Assembly: GCA_905147135.1 (NCBI GenBank)
Contig: LR990053.1
Span: 6,026,501-6,090,500 of the forward strand
DNA length: 64,000 nt
Origin: Blastobasis lacticolella
Lineage: Eukaryota > Arthropoda > Insecta > Lepidoptera > Blastobasidae
Direction: 5' to 3'
Shown here piece after piece: positions 42,966 through 55,653 of this stretch; position 1 is the stretch's first letter, and each line of letters opens with the position of its first letter. The notes beneath the pieces were generated by a model. The model worked only from the letters and a program-made list of their open reading frames with translations. It was not told the origin of the DNA and ran no database searches. The position numbers and the translations under genes were made by a program.

Positions 42966-45622
42966 AAATTACATTATCGATATCGATACATTTGTTATAC
43001 AATTCAAGGAAAGTTGTACTATCGCCCATAGCACCTACGATTTCAAGTAACAAAACTGCAGAACGCAAAAAAAGCAAAAGTCCATTGTTAACGTAAGGAC
43101 TAAGCTGGTGTCCTCATGTCTGTTCTTACACTACCTTATCCATCAAACCTGAAATTAGCAACGCAAGCATTTTAGCTCGGCCACAGAAATTGCATTGACA
43201 GAGTCCTACAACCAATAAAATAGATAGCTGGTGCAAAAGATCTACGTGGGACTAAACCTACTGACTAGCACTACCATCCGTCAGTAAATAATGATGACGA
43301 ATTTGAATGTTAATATTATTATGCCTATTATTATTACTACCAACCGCATCGACAGTGGAAATCGACTAATAAATGCAATTTTATCGAAGTTCAATAGTCA
43401 ATATGGCAGGCAATTACGCAATTATCTGGAAATTGACTTCGTATACAAAACGTTGATAAAGGACGCGTCGGAATTGTGTGCATGTGACAGTCGTATGTCG
43501 TACGGGAAATCGATCGCGCTAGGGATGGGTAAGTATTGAAAAATTTGAAACCAAAAGGTTTTTTTAAACTTCGGGTTACGTATACACCTGAATACTCGAA
43601 TGTCTCTTAATTTTAAGGGCTCATTAGATATCATGCTATACCTTTTGAATGTCAAAGTTAAGGAGCATCCCAGTATTCGGGTGTTTGATCCATATCTTCA
43701 AGTCAAACTCAAAAAGTTGCAAAAAATTAGTATGTCTTCTTCTTGTCTTTCAACATTTCGCCGTCCAACTCTGGACATATGTCTCCCCCAGTCTTCTCCA
43801 TCCCATCCTATGAGGATTTAGCTCACGAAAAATAATTAAGACAGCCAACTTGTTGAGGTAGTTGTAGTTGACTATTAAACTAAATTGTTGTGTTTATAGG
43901 CATTGTTTTGTATTATCTTCACCTCGATAGAAATACTAAGGTTTTGGAGCCTAGACGAATTAGTTTCTTGGGTACCATGAGTCGTCTACTTGTCGAGACC
44001 AAGTACCTAACATGTACCTCAAAATTATTTTTTATTAAAATTTCAATAATATTTTTTCGGATATAGGTTAAGGTAAACAGGTAGGAGACCAAAGCCGAAT
44101 CCTTTCACAGCTCTACAGTGGACATGCGCCCGCGCCGACCGCAGCCCACAATAGCGCCAAATGACGTCGCACACGAGACCCGAATTGCGACCGCTAATTG
44201 CGAATCGAAAACCGCACAAACTGACAATAATTCTCGACATTTACGTCGAATATTCGCCGTAATAGCGCATATTGTGGGATGAAGTTCACGAATTAACGTC
44301 ACGCGACCACATCTTCCTTCTTTTCATTAAAACGCTGCAATAATCAGCTGTTCCGGTATGACATATTTATTACCCGGCCAAATTGAGGCGTCGCGTATTA
44401 CTCATTTTACATAAGGCGGTAATTGGACATTTATTGGGGTCGTTTGTCTCCGTATAAAATGTCCGCCTGTCGCCATGCGCAATCTCGCTTATTTAAATTC
44501 ATTGGAGCTCGTTGACGTATCGCTTATTCGGTCGTCGGCAAATGAATCACTCCCGAAATTGCCGTTTGGCTTCCATGTAATTTTGCACCTCACTAAAATG
44601 ACGTTTAATGCAAATTACTGCCTTTACCAGTTTAAACGACGTTCTGATGGTGTTTTTATATTTTGTTTAGGTGTTTAATTGAGTTAAGTCTCTTTTTAAG
44701 GGCCTGGTCACGGAAAGTCCATATCACTTGACTGGACAAAGTTTTTGTATGATGGTAGTTTGGTACAATGCAAATAGGTTTGCCGTTGGATTTATTTATG
44801 TGAAAAGTATTTCAATTAAAAAGTACATACCGGAAGATGATCTGTCGCATCGTGAATTGATTCATTCTTCGTGTATGATATCAACCTCTGAGTTCTAGGT
44901 TCAGAATCCTCTATCAGTCGATAGCGACCGGAACCAATGGCAACGATAACGACGCCTCCGAAACACGAAGCCTTTGGTTTACGCATTTGTACAATCCTTT
45001 AAGAATGCATTACTTTACCATTAATCAGGTTTAATTGCAAGTCTATAACCACAATAAATATACTTAATCTGACAGCGTTCTCATACTGTAGGTACGGCTC
45101 GATCTAAGGAAGTTAACACAACAAAAAAATCCAAAAAACTAACACAAACGCACTCCTGTCCCCACACTACAATTTGTACCTTTGTACCGCCATATTTGAC
45201 CCGCCATTGTAGTCTATAACTCTGTATGTTCACCCTGCAGCCCTTGGCAATTACCCGGCAGGCCTGTCACAGTCCATTGTTAACCCTTTCCACGTTTATT
45301 GTGTCAACTGTCAAGAACCGAAAGTGGGTGTATTAGTTTTTTCCAACGCCCATTCTACACATAGTTCCTACCATGGGGTAGTGAGGGCCTAATAACGTAG
45401 TACTTGAGCAAATGACAGCCATCCCTGGGGTAAGGACTGTGTGGTTTGTTGGAGTGGTAATTTGACTTTGGTTCGATTGACTATTGTTGGAGTTTGGAGT
45501 TCGAGGTACTTTGTTTGCTAATGAACGTTCAGTGGCTGAGAAGAGAAATGGTGCAGTTTGAGCAGTTACTCTCATCTGAGGTATACTTTTCAACTTTTAT
45601 TCGCTACGGAACGGACAAAAAA
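42966..45622. other. 2.6-kb stretch with no gene supported
   Basis: tatcgatatcgata at 42975-42988 is a double DREF/BEAF-like motif next to the TRIM. Frames at 43291-43539, 43600-43821 and 44475-44678 lack motifs. 44090-44520 is GC-balanced and repeat-free, possibly conserved non-coding. Confidence 0.35.
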
Positions 45623-45742
45623 ATGCTTGGACAAATTCACCCACCCAAAGTAAGCAAAGCTTGTGTTATGGGTGTTAGATAACTGATAAACTGTTTTTAT
45701 TCTTTTTTTTAAATACATATTTATTATACACCCTACACCCAA
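45623..45742 (-). mobile_element. SINE-B copy, 3' half only
   Basis: The minus strand ends aagctttgcttactttggg, then tgggtgaatttgtccaagca; the tRNA-like head is missing. The right flank carries caagaca/gagacaaga mini-repeats at 45750-45775. Confidence 0.72.
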
Positions 45743-46187
45743 ACAAGACAAGAGACAAGACAAGGGACAAGAGATTATGGAAGCTGACTTTACATTTCGT
45801 GAATACTTTCTTACCCTTACTTGACATATTGGAAATGGTAATGAAAAAGTACTAACCACTGTTAAGGATTGTAAGGAACATTGCCAACGCCCCAAGGTTC
45901 ACGAGAAAATACACAATACATGAGTATTTGAACTCAGCAACGGTGAGTTCAGAGATAGAGCGCTATAAGAAGCAATACGATAACGCATCGGCTGTCATCG
46001 CTTCCGCTCGCTTCTGGATTACTTGACAATGCAAATACGGTCAAGAGATTTAAACGAAACCATGTGATTTGAATAGACAATTGGACAGGTCTCCTACTCT
46101 ATAATAGCCTGAACATTCACCACTCTGATCATCACTCTCAGATTTGTAATTACCACAAAAACTGTTAAGGATTAACTTAACATTAAT
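45743..46187. other. no gene seen; short purine mini-repeat
   Basis: aagacaagagacaagacaag at about 45752-45775 is a small imperfect tandem repeat. Otherwise nothing. Confidence 0.4.
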
Positions 46188-46412
46188 TAAATATGCTTAC
46201 ACAAATAACACACAGCGCCATCTAGCCCCAAAGTAAGCAAAGCTTGTGTTATGAGTGTTAAATAACTTATAAACTATTTATATAGTTATTTTTTATATAC
46301 ATACTCATTATACATATTACACCCAGACCCGTAACTGAAATTAAAATTCATCATTTAAATTTCTGCTCGAACCCGGGATCTCTGCGTGGCGACCGGCATG
46401 TTAACCATCTGT
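46188..46412 (-). mobile_element. SINE-B copy, near full length
   Basis: Head, body and 3' end are present on the minus strand (gttaacatgccggtcgccac to agctttgcttactttggggc); the first part of box A is lost. Confidence 0.82.
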
Positions 46413-47552
46413 ATGTAATTGTACATTTATAATTACTTAGGTACCTATATAATCGTCAAAGTAATGTAAATAAAACAACTGCTCCTTTACCCAAGTTTAC
46501 TCTAACCAACAATTCCACCTATGAAACTTATCAAACCATCACATGAGCGCCCAACTCCGCTATTATAACATCAACGCCCTGACATTTCGTCGAGACGTCA
46601 TTACTTTACATACCAAGAGCGATTAAAGTACCACAAACATCTGACCCGGTGACGGCGTCGCAGTTGTTGATATCAAAATGACATTTCAAAATAGCGACAC
46701 TTAGTTCCAATTTCGCTCACCGGGTTATATAGATACTTAAGTTTGTAGCGCGCTATATCGCTTTTCCAAACACATTGACACTGACCTTCACGTCCACTAA
46801 GGCCGCGTACACAATATTTACCGACGTCATTACAAACGATGCTCACGCAGCGACATCGACATCGACATTACACTGTAATGAGCACCTTTGTAGCACTAGA
46901 GTATGGGAGTACGTGATAATATTTTATGTGTGCACACGGTTTGACCACCTTTGGTCCAATTTACAGGTCGTTTGTTGGCGGCGTGCGTGTGGGTATCATT
47001 TGTGTGTGTTTTTTTTCTATTTATACGTCGTTTGGGAATTAAATGGCCGAGGCGCCGATGAGCGGTGCCTGGAAATGTTACTTTCGACTGGAAATGTTGT
47101 TGTAATTGAAATTATATTATAAATTGAAAATCTTATATAAGAGTCTGTCGGTTCAATTTGTCAGGTTTTGGATCTTGTTAGAATTAGGACACGTAGGGTT
47201 CTGGGCTTACGACTTCAGGATATCTAGTAATGTTGTTACGGTGAATTAAGCTTGTGAAATACACTCAAACTGAGTAAAACTCATGTTTTCGTTGGGATAG
47301 ATTGGTATTAGTAAGGCATTTGGGGTCGCAGTCTTAAACAGCAATAGCTACTACTTTACAACTAAAATAAACTTTGGAGTGTAGGCAAATATTTAAACTA
47401 TCTGCCAGTTTTCTTTGTATAGCGAAGTTAGAAATAGGTATAGTAATACATTTCAACAGCTGTCTTTAAAAATCGTCATAACACGTTCGAAATAATGCCC
47501 TCCACTTAACCTAACCTTAAATGTTCGCCAAGTATTTTTAAAATTCATATCA
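46413..47552. other. no gene supported
   Basis: The 115-codon frame at 46775-47122 is unrecognised: a mixed N-terminus and a hydrophobic FFFYLYVVW stretch near residue 80, without homologues I know. Probably chance. Confidence 0.3.
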
Positions 47553-47760
47553 AATCCTACTGCCATTATAAATGTAAAAGTTTGTAAGTTTGTACAAACC
47601 TCCTTTTTAATCCGAATATCCTCTATTTCTACGAATATCCACCAAACAATGGGAGATTTTCAGACAGCTACTTCAAAAAGTAAAAAGTTTATTTCGGCCG
47701 TGCCTCGCTAGATGGCGTTGCTAAGACAGCATTCTCAAGTATTGAATTTGGTAACCGAAG
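47553..47760 (+). repeat. Lep1-like fragment with 'ggccgtgcctcgctagatgg'
   Basis: Starts tcctactgccattataaatg, taaaagtttgtaag, close to the Lep1 5' end at 38483, and contains ggccgtgcctcgctagatgg. The end is not definable. Confidence 0.45.
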
Positions 47761-48309
47761 TTACTCGGAAAATAAAAGTACTATTAGTTAGATAGTTTTA
47801 GTAACTTTTACGAGAATAAAGCGCTAAATGTGTACATTTTTATACGTCTAACGGTCTCATTTTGATTTATTTTTGCGAATCGTATCCAAGCAACGCCATC
47901 TATTACAATTATTCGAACTATTTTTTCATTTTAACCGGCTCTCGGAAAACCTTGCATTTCGAATATATCTACCCACATTACCAACACGTTGCACACATCA
48001 TCCGTACCACAACAAGCAACAATGTCGATGGACCAGCGCCATAGCGAGTCGTGACGCGCCCGGCTGCGGCCGTAATGACAGACGCGCGGACGCGATCACG
48101 CAACGCTCGTGACGTGCGCCGTGTGACGATTTATGGGTACCGTCGGCAGGGGAGGATGGGATGGACAATATTTTTTTTGTTTACAGAAATTTAGCTACTT
48201 CAACGGCCTACGATGTGAGGATGCCGAAGACCGGGCGAAGTGGAGAAGAATGAGCAGTAATGCGGACCCTAGGAGTGGGTGCCACGCCAATGCCACGATT
48301 CAACAGATT
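47761..48309. other. no gene seen; CG-rich 48030-48125
   Basis: gtgacgcgcccggctgcggc, acgcgcggacgcgatcacgc is CG-dense, with several gtgacg motifs. May be regulatory. Confidence 0.35.
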
Positions 48310-48545
48310 TTATTATAACATTAGGTGGCAAACAAGCTTATAGTCCGCCTGATGGTAAGCAGTTACCGTACCGTAGCCTACGGACGTTTGCAATACCAGG
48401 GGTATCACTCCCGTATTACTGACTTTACAAAAACCTTTTCACCCCTTTCTTGAAGAACTCCATGTTGTACTCTCCAGGGAAAGCCAGGAAGCTCATTCTG
48501 CAACCTTGCGGGAGAAAGTTCCTTTGGAACATCACAGTTTCTTTT
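48310..48545 (-). pseudogene. LINE 3' end, same family as 56800-57050
   Basis: The minus strand carries ggttccnaaggaactttctc, gtacaacatggagttcttca, agaaaggggtgaaaaggttt and ccatcaggcggac, accacctaatgtt in order, with frameshifts. Confidence 0.65.
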
Positions 48546-48626
48546 AGCTTTTAACTACCTTCTAAAGTAGCTAGTCCACTCTGTACGGTCTCTTTACCGC
48601 ACCTGTACTGCACCTGTAGAGCCTGT

Positions 48627-48881
48627 CATCATCATCACAGCCCGTAACAGTCCACTGCAAGACTTCGGGAATCTCCCACGAAAGGGGAGCCATAATCTCC
48701 ACGCTTGGCAGGCGGGTTGGAGATCGCAGTGTTTAAATATAACAATAGAAAGTGCTGCTGCCCATTTTCCAGACTACGGAGACTCTTGATCTTTTGCCTC
48801 GAAAACATTAGTCGCCTTGTACGACACCCATGAGTGTAAGGGGTTGGCGCTATTCTACTCTGCCGGACACCACACGGCCAA
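48627..48881 (-). mobile_element. SINE-C reference copy with perfect TSD
   Basis: 255 bp. The minus strand starts ttggccgtgtggtgtccggc, has a body with gatcaagagtctccgtagtc, and ends cttgcagtggactgttacgg, gctgtgatgatgatg. The 11-bp flanks gtagagcctgt at 48616-48626 and 48882-48892 are exact. No clear tRNA-like boxes are visible; the last about 28 bp resemble the RTE 3' end. Confidence 0.88.
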
Positions 48882-48892
48882 GTAGAGCCTGT

Positions 48893-49337
48893 ACCCACCT
48901 TTATCTAGCTAGCTCTTGAGTGTGTGATGTATGAAGAAAAATACTCGTACCTACCTAGAATTTTTAGTTTATCTAGGAAAGTAATAAAGTAACTTGGCGA
49001 CAAATAATGGAATCATGGATGAAAGAAAAAAAATATTTGAAAAGTTGTTGCACTATGTAGATTATAATTTGATCGTTGTGGTAAATAACAAATATGGGAA
49101 ATGAACAAATCCAAAGGAAAAGTAATTAGGCAGACTTCCTGAATTCATTAAAAACCTTACCAACCCTTATTAAAATGCCTTTGTCGACTAAAACCTTTCA
49201 CAGATTAGAAAAAAGTATTACCTAAAATATTGTTAAATGTATTTGAGAATGCTGTTTAGCCGTAGGAGGAAGCTAATTCCTAATAGACTATACAGATCGA
49301 TAATGAGCATCCAGTCGAACTCTTCAGAAAGATCAAA
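48893..49337. other. no gene seen
   Basis: AT-rich; no supported feature. Confidence 0.4.
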
Positions 49338-49598
49338 TTCATCATCATCATCAGAGCCCATAACAGTCCAGTACAGGCCGCTCCCACGAAAGGGGAGGTC
49401 ATTGCCATAATCTCCACGCTTGGCAGGTGGGTTGGAGATCGCAGTGTAATAAACATAGCAATGGAAAAAGCTGGTGCCCATTTTCCAGCCTACGGAGGCT
49501 CTAGATCTTTTCTTTCGAAAACATTAGTCGCCTTGTTCGACTCCCAAGAGTGTAAGGGGTTGGTGCTATTCTACTCTGCCGGACACCATACGGCCATC
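49338..49598 (-). mobile_element. SINE-C copy with TSD
   Basis: 10-bp flanks aaagatcaaa at 49328-49337 and 49599-49608. A small deletion removes part of the cctaagtcctgcag region. Confidence 0.85.
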
Positions 49599-49608
49599 AA
49601 AGATCAAA

Positions 49609-51007
49609 ATATTTAAAGAAAAACTTGATAAACAGTTTGGACTCAATCAAGCACCATAATGTTGTCGCTGACCGTACGATCGAGTCCGAAGATATCTGTA
49701 CTGAATTGACAGTACATAATTGAAATTACAATTTACGGTGATTAAATAATTCTATGTGGAGGTAAGACGATTTATTCGCTGTTTGAGCTAGGACGACATA
49801 TTGTTCCAGTTACGGACATGAAACAGTGATGGATCAGAGGATGAATCGTGTAGGTAGAAGAACTCGGGTTTGATTCTCATAGCAGAAGATGAAATATTTC
49901 TAGTCCATAATCAGTCTAGTCCAAAACAGCAGTTTTATAATTTATAATAACCCCTTATCAAAATATTGAACTTGACTAATTGTATTTGTAATAAGTTAGA
50001 ACTATTACAAATAAAATTATCTTGTAACATCTAAATAAGTACAGTAATTTTTACTTGAAGTATCTGTCTCTACTTACAGACAAAAACCGCATCATCGATT
50101 CCACATAACACCTAGAACATTAACACATTGTCTCTTGCACCTCAATTAGAACTAAATATAGAAACAACCATCAAACGCAGCGTCACCTACTCTTTCAACG
50201 ATCATCCCTTCCGCACATACATTCAAAACAGCCTACAACACAACACAATACATCCCCACCCTCCCCTTGCATCTCAGCGTTTTCGGTTGACTGGGTACGG
50301 ATCCTGAATAAAGGGACGCAAGGGTTGCGACCCCGGCATCTTTGCAAACATCTCAATTACCGCCCTTATTAATTCACGGGGCAGTGGGGGGAGGGGTTCG
50401 TTAATCAAGCCGTCGCTCTGTAAATATGAGTGTCGCGGGGGATGATCGTCGGACGATGGGAAGCCATTTTAATTTTTGGCTATGTGGGTACCTAGACAAG
50501 TGACTGCGAGCAGAGATACGGTTTATGTAGCCGCTAGGACTTTAATTGATGTTCCCTTTGAAAAATGCGGCTGGAGAGCAGAAACTGTCGTCCACATTAT
50601 TTAAAAGCAGGACTCAGCAGTGCAACGCAACAGCAGCACGGGTAGTGTAGAAACCGACCCGACTGATGCAGATGTCTTTAGGGAAAAAACCAGCATTTTC
50701 CATCTTAATTGTTTTTTGCTCTAGTTTAGTTCTATATTCAGCGGAATTAGTTAACGCTTAGCTAACATAAGGTTCTATAGGTGACGTGCTCCTATCACCG
50801 TATCGTGCATTAGCACTACACCGAAATCTACTTCCAAATACGCATTTCAAAGAAATAAATTGGACGAGTAAACAAAAACGTAAAAAACGACTAGTATCTT
50901 AAGACCAGAAAATGGGCAGCAGTATTTTGTTGTGTACTTTAAATATAGCGATCTGAAACCGCCTGATTAGCGACGAGAATCATACGCGGGAAACTAACCT
51001 ATAACGG
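49609..51007. other. no gene seen; GC-balanced island 50270-50470
   Basis: 50270-50470 is repeat-free with attaccgcccttattaattc and gaggggttcgttaatcaagc; possibly a conserved enhancer-like segment. 49825-49895 faintly resembles a SINE-B head. Confidence 0.35.
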
Positions 51008-51162
51008 GTAAACATCGTATGAAACCTGCACATTCAGGCGACTGAATGTGTACCCATGATCCAATCAGACGGCAGTCGCTCCACTGTAATTATCTGATCT
51101 GCCAAATCCTGGATCATGGTCAAGGCGGATCCCGGGCCCCGGGCACAACCGTGGAGACGATT
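51008..51162 (+). mobile_element. SINE-A copy, 5'-truncated
   Basis: Central body and 3' module (ctgatctgccaaatcctgga) with a shortened cgggccccgggcacaacc end. Confidence 0.78.
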
Positions 51163-52794
51163 TTTTTATTATCATGAAGCCTGCTAAAGTCATATAAAAT
51201 CCATTGCGGCGCGGCTTATCGCAATGCACCGCAGCGCAAATGCACTTGGATCCAATACGAAGTTTCCCGCTTTTCTAGTGCGTTAGTAATCTAGATCACA
51301 ATTTAGGCATCATTTCAAAACTGAACTTAGTTGGATCGGCAAGGGACCGACGAAAGGCTAAGGCGGGGTTGTTTGATAAGGGTTGTAACCTGTGGGAAAT
51401 ATCAGGTGTTAGAATTGATAACACAACCAGTAATGTCTTCGAATAATGCTCGAGGTTTGGGGTGGATTTCGTGTATCTACCAAGCCTACACCTTTGTAGA
51501 TGTACCTATACGAATTTATTACGTAAATTATGTACGTATTATTTGTAATGTTGGCAAATAACGTGTTCAGTACTTAGGCCTTTTCAAACCTATTTATGAT
51601 GTGGAACTTCAGACTGTATGTAAATAAATAATTTATTTGCCAAAATTACAACCTTTCAAAGTATAATGTTACATAATTATAACAGTCTTTGACAGATCTC
51701 AAGTTGTAGATAGGTATATTAAATTACAATACAGTAGTGTTCATATTGGGGCGGATTTCCTGACTCCTACACTAGGATGATTTTACAGGAGACAGAAACT
51801 CCTCAATTTAGAATTTGCTTTTTGTTTCGAGCCATGAGCGGAATACGAGTCTACCATCTTCTACAAGCACAACTGCGTAGATAGATTGCACATATAACAT
51901 TCCAATTTACCTAAATTTAGTTAAATCCTGTCTGTAAAATTAATTAGAACCAACACATTTAACTAGTCCCCAAAACGGCCCAATTATAAACCAAGACCCT
52001 TGTCGCCGGTCGTCAAGGAACCCTAATTTGTTTTGCAAATGGGGTTGTCGCGAAAGGGTTCCGTATCCGGTTACTGTTTACGTTGCCATCACCCGGGCGA
52101 AATTGATTTTACACTCAAGAGGCTTTCAAAACTCGCCCGGAGGGAGAATTAAGATTCCAAATTTGAAGCGCACAAAGGAGATCTCAATGCAAACATAATA
52201 TATACTGTAAGGGCGCCGTAGGTTATTCTGTACGTCGTTGAGCACAAGAAAAATTTCAATTTGTATTGGTAGTAGACATTTAGGAGACACAAAACGTTGG
52301 TCCGTCGGTGCATAGTCCGGCACAATAAAATGTTTTTTTTTATGTGACACATTTCGACTTTTAGTAGCGATAAGAGCAAAAGAGACATGTGACTTTAACG
52401 TGACTGAAAAGTGAAACTACCAATAAGATGTGAAGCAGACCAGTTTTTTTACTTATAGAACCGACACAAGGGAATATGTAAACATTATCTCGAAAGAAAA
52501 ATCTAAATTTGGGTCTATAAAAATTTTTTAACCAGCCTGTGCACTGGCAGACCAACATTTTGTGGGTCTCCCAAAAGTCGACTATCGCTAGAAAAATGAT
52601 TTTTTCTTGTACTCAATGACCTAAGATAACCTACGCCACCCTCACAGTCATATATTGTTATTCATTATCATACATAATATTGTTAATCACAATATGTCTT
52701 GTCTTGTCTACATTATAAGTAGGTGCCTATATAAGTAGCCTCAGGGCCTACGCCGGTGCTGACAAAGCACGCCCGCAAAAACAAGAGCCAAAGA
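51163..52794. other. no gene seen
   Basis: 51970-52140 is GC-balanced and repeat-free (cgccggtcgtcaaggaaccc). Frames at 52126-52558 are unrecognised. Confidence 0.35.
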
Positions 52795-53055
52795 AATGAA
52801 GCTGCGGTGGATGTGCGGCGTTACCCGTTTTACATCCATGGTAGCCATCACGTGAGAGTGAAGATTGTGGAAGCTCATCTACGGTATCAAGAGAGGTCCG
52901 GCGGAATACCCAAGTAAAGATTATGTAGGAAAAAAGGAAAAGATTGATTGATATCACTGAGTCGAATGCGAGAGTCAACGGCTTGCGACGTAAGGATGCG
53001 AAGTGGAAAAGGAATAGTTGGAAAGCGGCAGAAGCCAGAACTGACCGCTAGGATG
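52795..53055 (+). pseudogene. RTE-type LINE, decayed C-terminal region
   Basis: aagctgcggtggatgtgcgg gives the LRWMCGVTR phrase typical of RTE reverse transcriptases. After indels a second frame reads RLIDITESNARVNGLRRKDA, KWKRNSWKAAEARTDR then stop. It is broken in at least two places. Confidence 0.7.
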
Positions 53056-53083
53056 AAGATGAGACGTATCTAGTTAGCAACGT

Positions 53084-53331
53084 TCATCATCACAACCCAT
53101 AACAATCTACTGCAGGCATTATTAGGACCTCTCCCATAAGAAGAAAGATTATTGCCATAATCTTCACGTTTGTCAGGTGAATTGGAGATCGCAGTGTTGC
53201 AAATATAGAAATGGAAAACGCTGCTACCCATTTTCCAGCCTACGGAGCCGTTTTTTTGTCTCAAAAGGTTATTTTTGCTACGAGTGTAAGGGGTTGGTGC
53301 TGTTCTACTCTGCCGGACACCACACGGCTAC
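53084..53331 (-). mobile_element. SINE-C copy, diverged
   Basis: Recognisable along its length but with many substitutions; no target duplication found. It lies directly downstream of the RTE fragment. Confidence 0.78.
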
Positions 53332-53934
53332 ATTACTTGTGATTATCTAGCCATACAGTTGAACGCTACGAATGTGTTAAATTTAAGTGCGAAAAACTGT
53401 TTCTAGGTACTTTATTTTTAGCCCTATCCTCCCTTTACACAACAAAATAAAAAGAACACTCGACTATAATTATAGCATATAATTTATCAATTTAGCACGG
53501 AATAAAGGCAGCACGAAGTTTACCCAGCTCGGTATTTCGGAATGTTTCCTATTCGAAATACAAATTAAATGTAGGTAGGTACCGGGTTTTAATACAAATA
53601 CAGGGTGATCCACATATAGCACATAATTGTATTCATACTCCCCAATATAGCTCCCCTCTAACGAGGCATTCATTATACAGCGTGCAGTGCAAATTGCTCA
53701 GTGATCCTGTTACCTATTAGCATAGGCCATTAGTCCAAGCATGTTTGGTACCTAACTATAATCTTAGTCTAGGCCGCCTAAGTCCGATCAGGTGTGCTTA
53801 AGCTAATGGAACCGATTGGGGTGGATTTGGGGTGAAATTGTATGTACCTAATGTACCTGATAGATTGCACGCGTATTGTCAGTAAGACTAGCTTTTAGCT
53901 TGGCTTCGTAATTTAGTTTAGTTTATTTATCTGT
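53332..53934. other. no gene seen
   Basis: No supported feature. Confidence 0.4.
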
Positions 53935-53945
53935 CATTCATAATT

Positions 53946-54201
53946 CATCATCACAGCCCGTAACAGTCCACTGCAGGACTTAGGGCCTCTCCCACGAAAG
54001 GGGAGGTTATTGCCATAATCTCTACGCTTGGCAGGCAGGTTGGAGATCGCAGTGTTTAAATATAACAATGGAAAATGCTGCTGCCCATTTTCCAGACTAC
54101 GGAGACTCTTGATCTTCTGCCTCGAAAACATTAGTCGCCTTGTACGACACCCATGAGCGTTAGGGGTTGGTGCTATTCTACTCTGCCAGACACCACACGG
54201 C
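53946..54201 (-). mobile_element. SINE-C copy with TSD
   Basis: Flanks cattcataatt (53935-53945) and cattgataatt (54202-54212) differ at one base. Otherwise very close to the copy at 48627-48881. Confidence 0.85.
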
Positions 54202-54212
54202 CATTGATAATT

Positions 54213-55192
54213 AAATGTACATAATATTTCATTAATTGTAAGTAAATTTACAATAATATTGTCAACAACAACTTTATTTTGGTTCCAATAAAAAAAAAAG
54301 AATAAAAATAAATGCGCAACAATGTACAAAATATAATATCAATGTTATCATAAATATATGAAAATTAAATTCTATAAGGTATTCATATCTACTAAGGTAA
54401 GTAATATTTAAAATTTCATAATTAACAACTAAACGATGTACTTAAATACAAAATCTAAAAACAATTTTTTTTACAAGGTATATCTTAAAACAAGTATGAT
54501 ATCACAATAGGAATATTAACATTATAATAAATACTTGGTAAAAGCCGGATACTTGCCCCAGTGGGATAGTTGCCCCAGCTTTGAATACACTATGTTAGGG
54601 ATGTTGGTGGCGTTAGCGCTTTACCGCAATTGAAAGTGCATCTCCTGAAGGCCATGAAATCTATCGTATAAATACATAATAACATTCATATTAATTTGTC
54701 ACACACTTTTCTAACTTATCGTCGCTGTTGTTGACATTGACATAACAATTTAAAATGGCGTTGGTGCTATTCGACTCTGCCGGACACAACACACCACTTC
54801 TAGCTCACTATCAAGTAAATTCAAGTTTATCGTATCAAAGAAACAGCCTCAAAACACGATTTCATTACCCATCATCAACCCGAATGCCGTTCATAACAAA
54901 AACCCACTTGAAACTACGAAATTGCAATGTCTCAGGTCATAAGACACCATAATTCACGTATTGCGTGTCAACACATAGTGTGCGGCCACCGTGTATAGCT
55001 GACCTACCCTTCCCCCCTCTAACTCTAAGGCTTTAATGGAATTAAGAGGATTGAAATGGATTCCAAAAGGCCAAAGTATACTGGTGCTTGGGTAGTCATA
55101 ATTGAGTAGGATGTTACAATGATGAAGTAGGCACGTGAACGTTTTGAGACTATTCTCACATTGTCAATGTGTTTATTCTACATAGAAGTAAC
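54213..55192. other. no gene seen; two small repeats
   Basis: ttgccccagtgggatag followed by ttgccccag at 54551-54576 is a short tandem motif. 54758-54794 is a SINE-C scrap (ttggtgctattcgactctgc). The remainder is AT-rich. Confidence 0.4.
54758..54794 (-). mobile_element. SINE-C fragment, 5' end only
   Basis: 37 bp matching the start of the family (minus: gtgttgtgtccggcagagtc). Unusual for a retrotransposed copy because the 3' end is missing; probably a later deletion product. Confidence 0.55.
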
Positions 55193-55345
55193 TAGGGGAC
55201 CCGGCGCGTCCTACCCCTACCTACCTTTTCTTTTTGCTTATAAACCATCGCTTTATTTATTGTTGAAAATCGCATGAAAATCCGTTGTGTAGTTTAAAAG
55301 ATCTAAGCGTACATAGATATATGTACCTATAGGGACAGATGGCGA
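55193..55345 (+). repeat. 'ggacccggcg' dispersed repeat (copy 2)
   Basis: aggggacccggcgcgtccta, cttataaaccatcgctttat, gaaaatcgcatgaaaatccg and the end gggacagatggcgag match copy 1 at 33800. Confidence 0.6.
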
Positions 55346-55355
55346 GAAGTGACTA

Positions 55356-55653
55356 TGACCGCCCTGAATATGATCCAGGATTTGGCAAATCAGATAATTA
55401 TAGTGGAGCGACTGGCATCTGGCCTCCGTGACCCTGCTACCAGGGGAACCTGACCAGATTGGATCATGGATACACATTCAGTCGCCTGAATGTGCAGGTT
55501 TCATCACGATGTTTTCCCTCACCGTAAGAGCATCGGTTAGCATTCAACTAATGTACATAACTCAGAATAAGTCATTGGTACATGACCGCAGCGAGATTCG
55601 AACCCGGTACCTCTCGCTTACGGGTCGGATACCTTAACCACTCGGCAACTATA
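55356..55653 (-). mobile_element. SINE-A copy, near full length
   Basis: Head visible at the right end (gttgccgagtggttaaggta on the minus strand) and box B-like gggttcgaatc near 55594-55605. The last bases of the 3' module are missing where it meets the ggacccggcg repeat. Confidence 0.82.

Noticed and set aside
43846..43870. let-7-like text (ttgaggtagttgtagttg)
   Set aside because: It differs from let-7 inside the mature sequence and no matching star arm was found nearby.
46775..47122. 115-codon plus-strand frame
   Set aside because: No recognisable domain, no flanking splice or promoter support; kept only as a note in the spacer entry.
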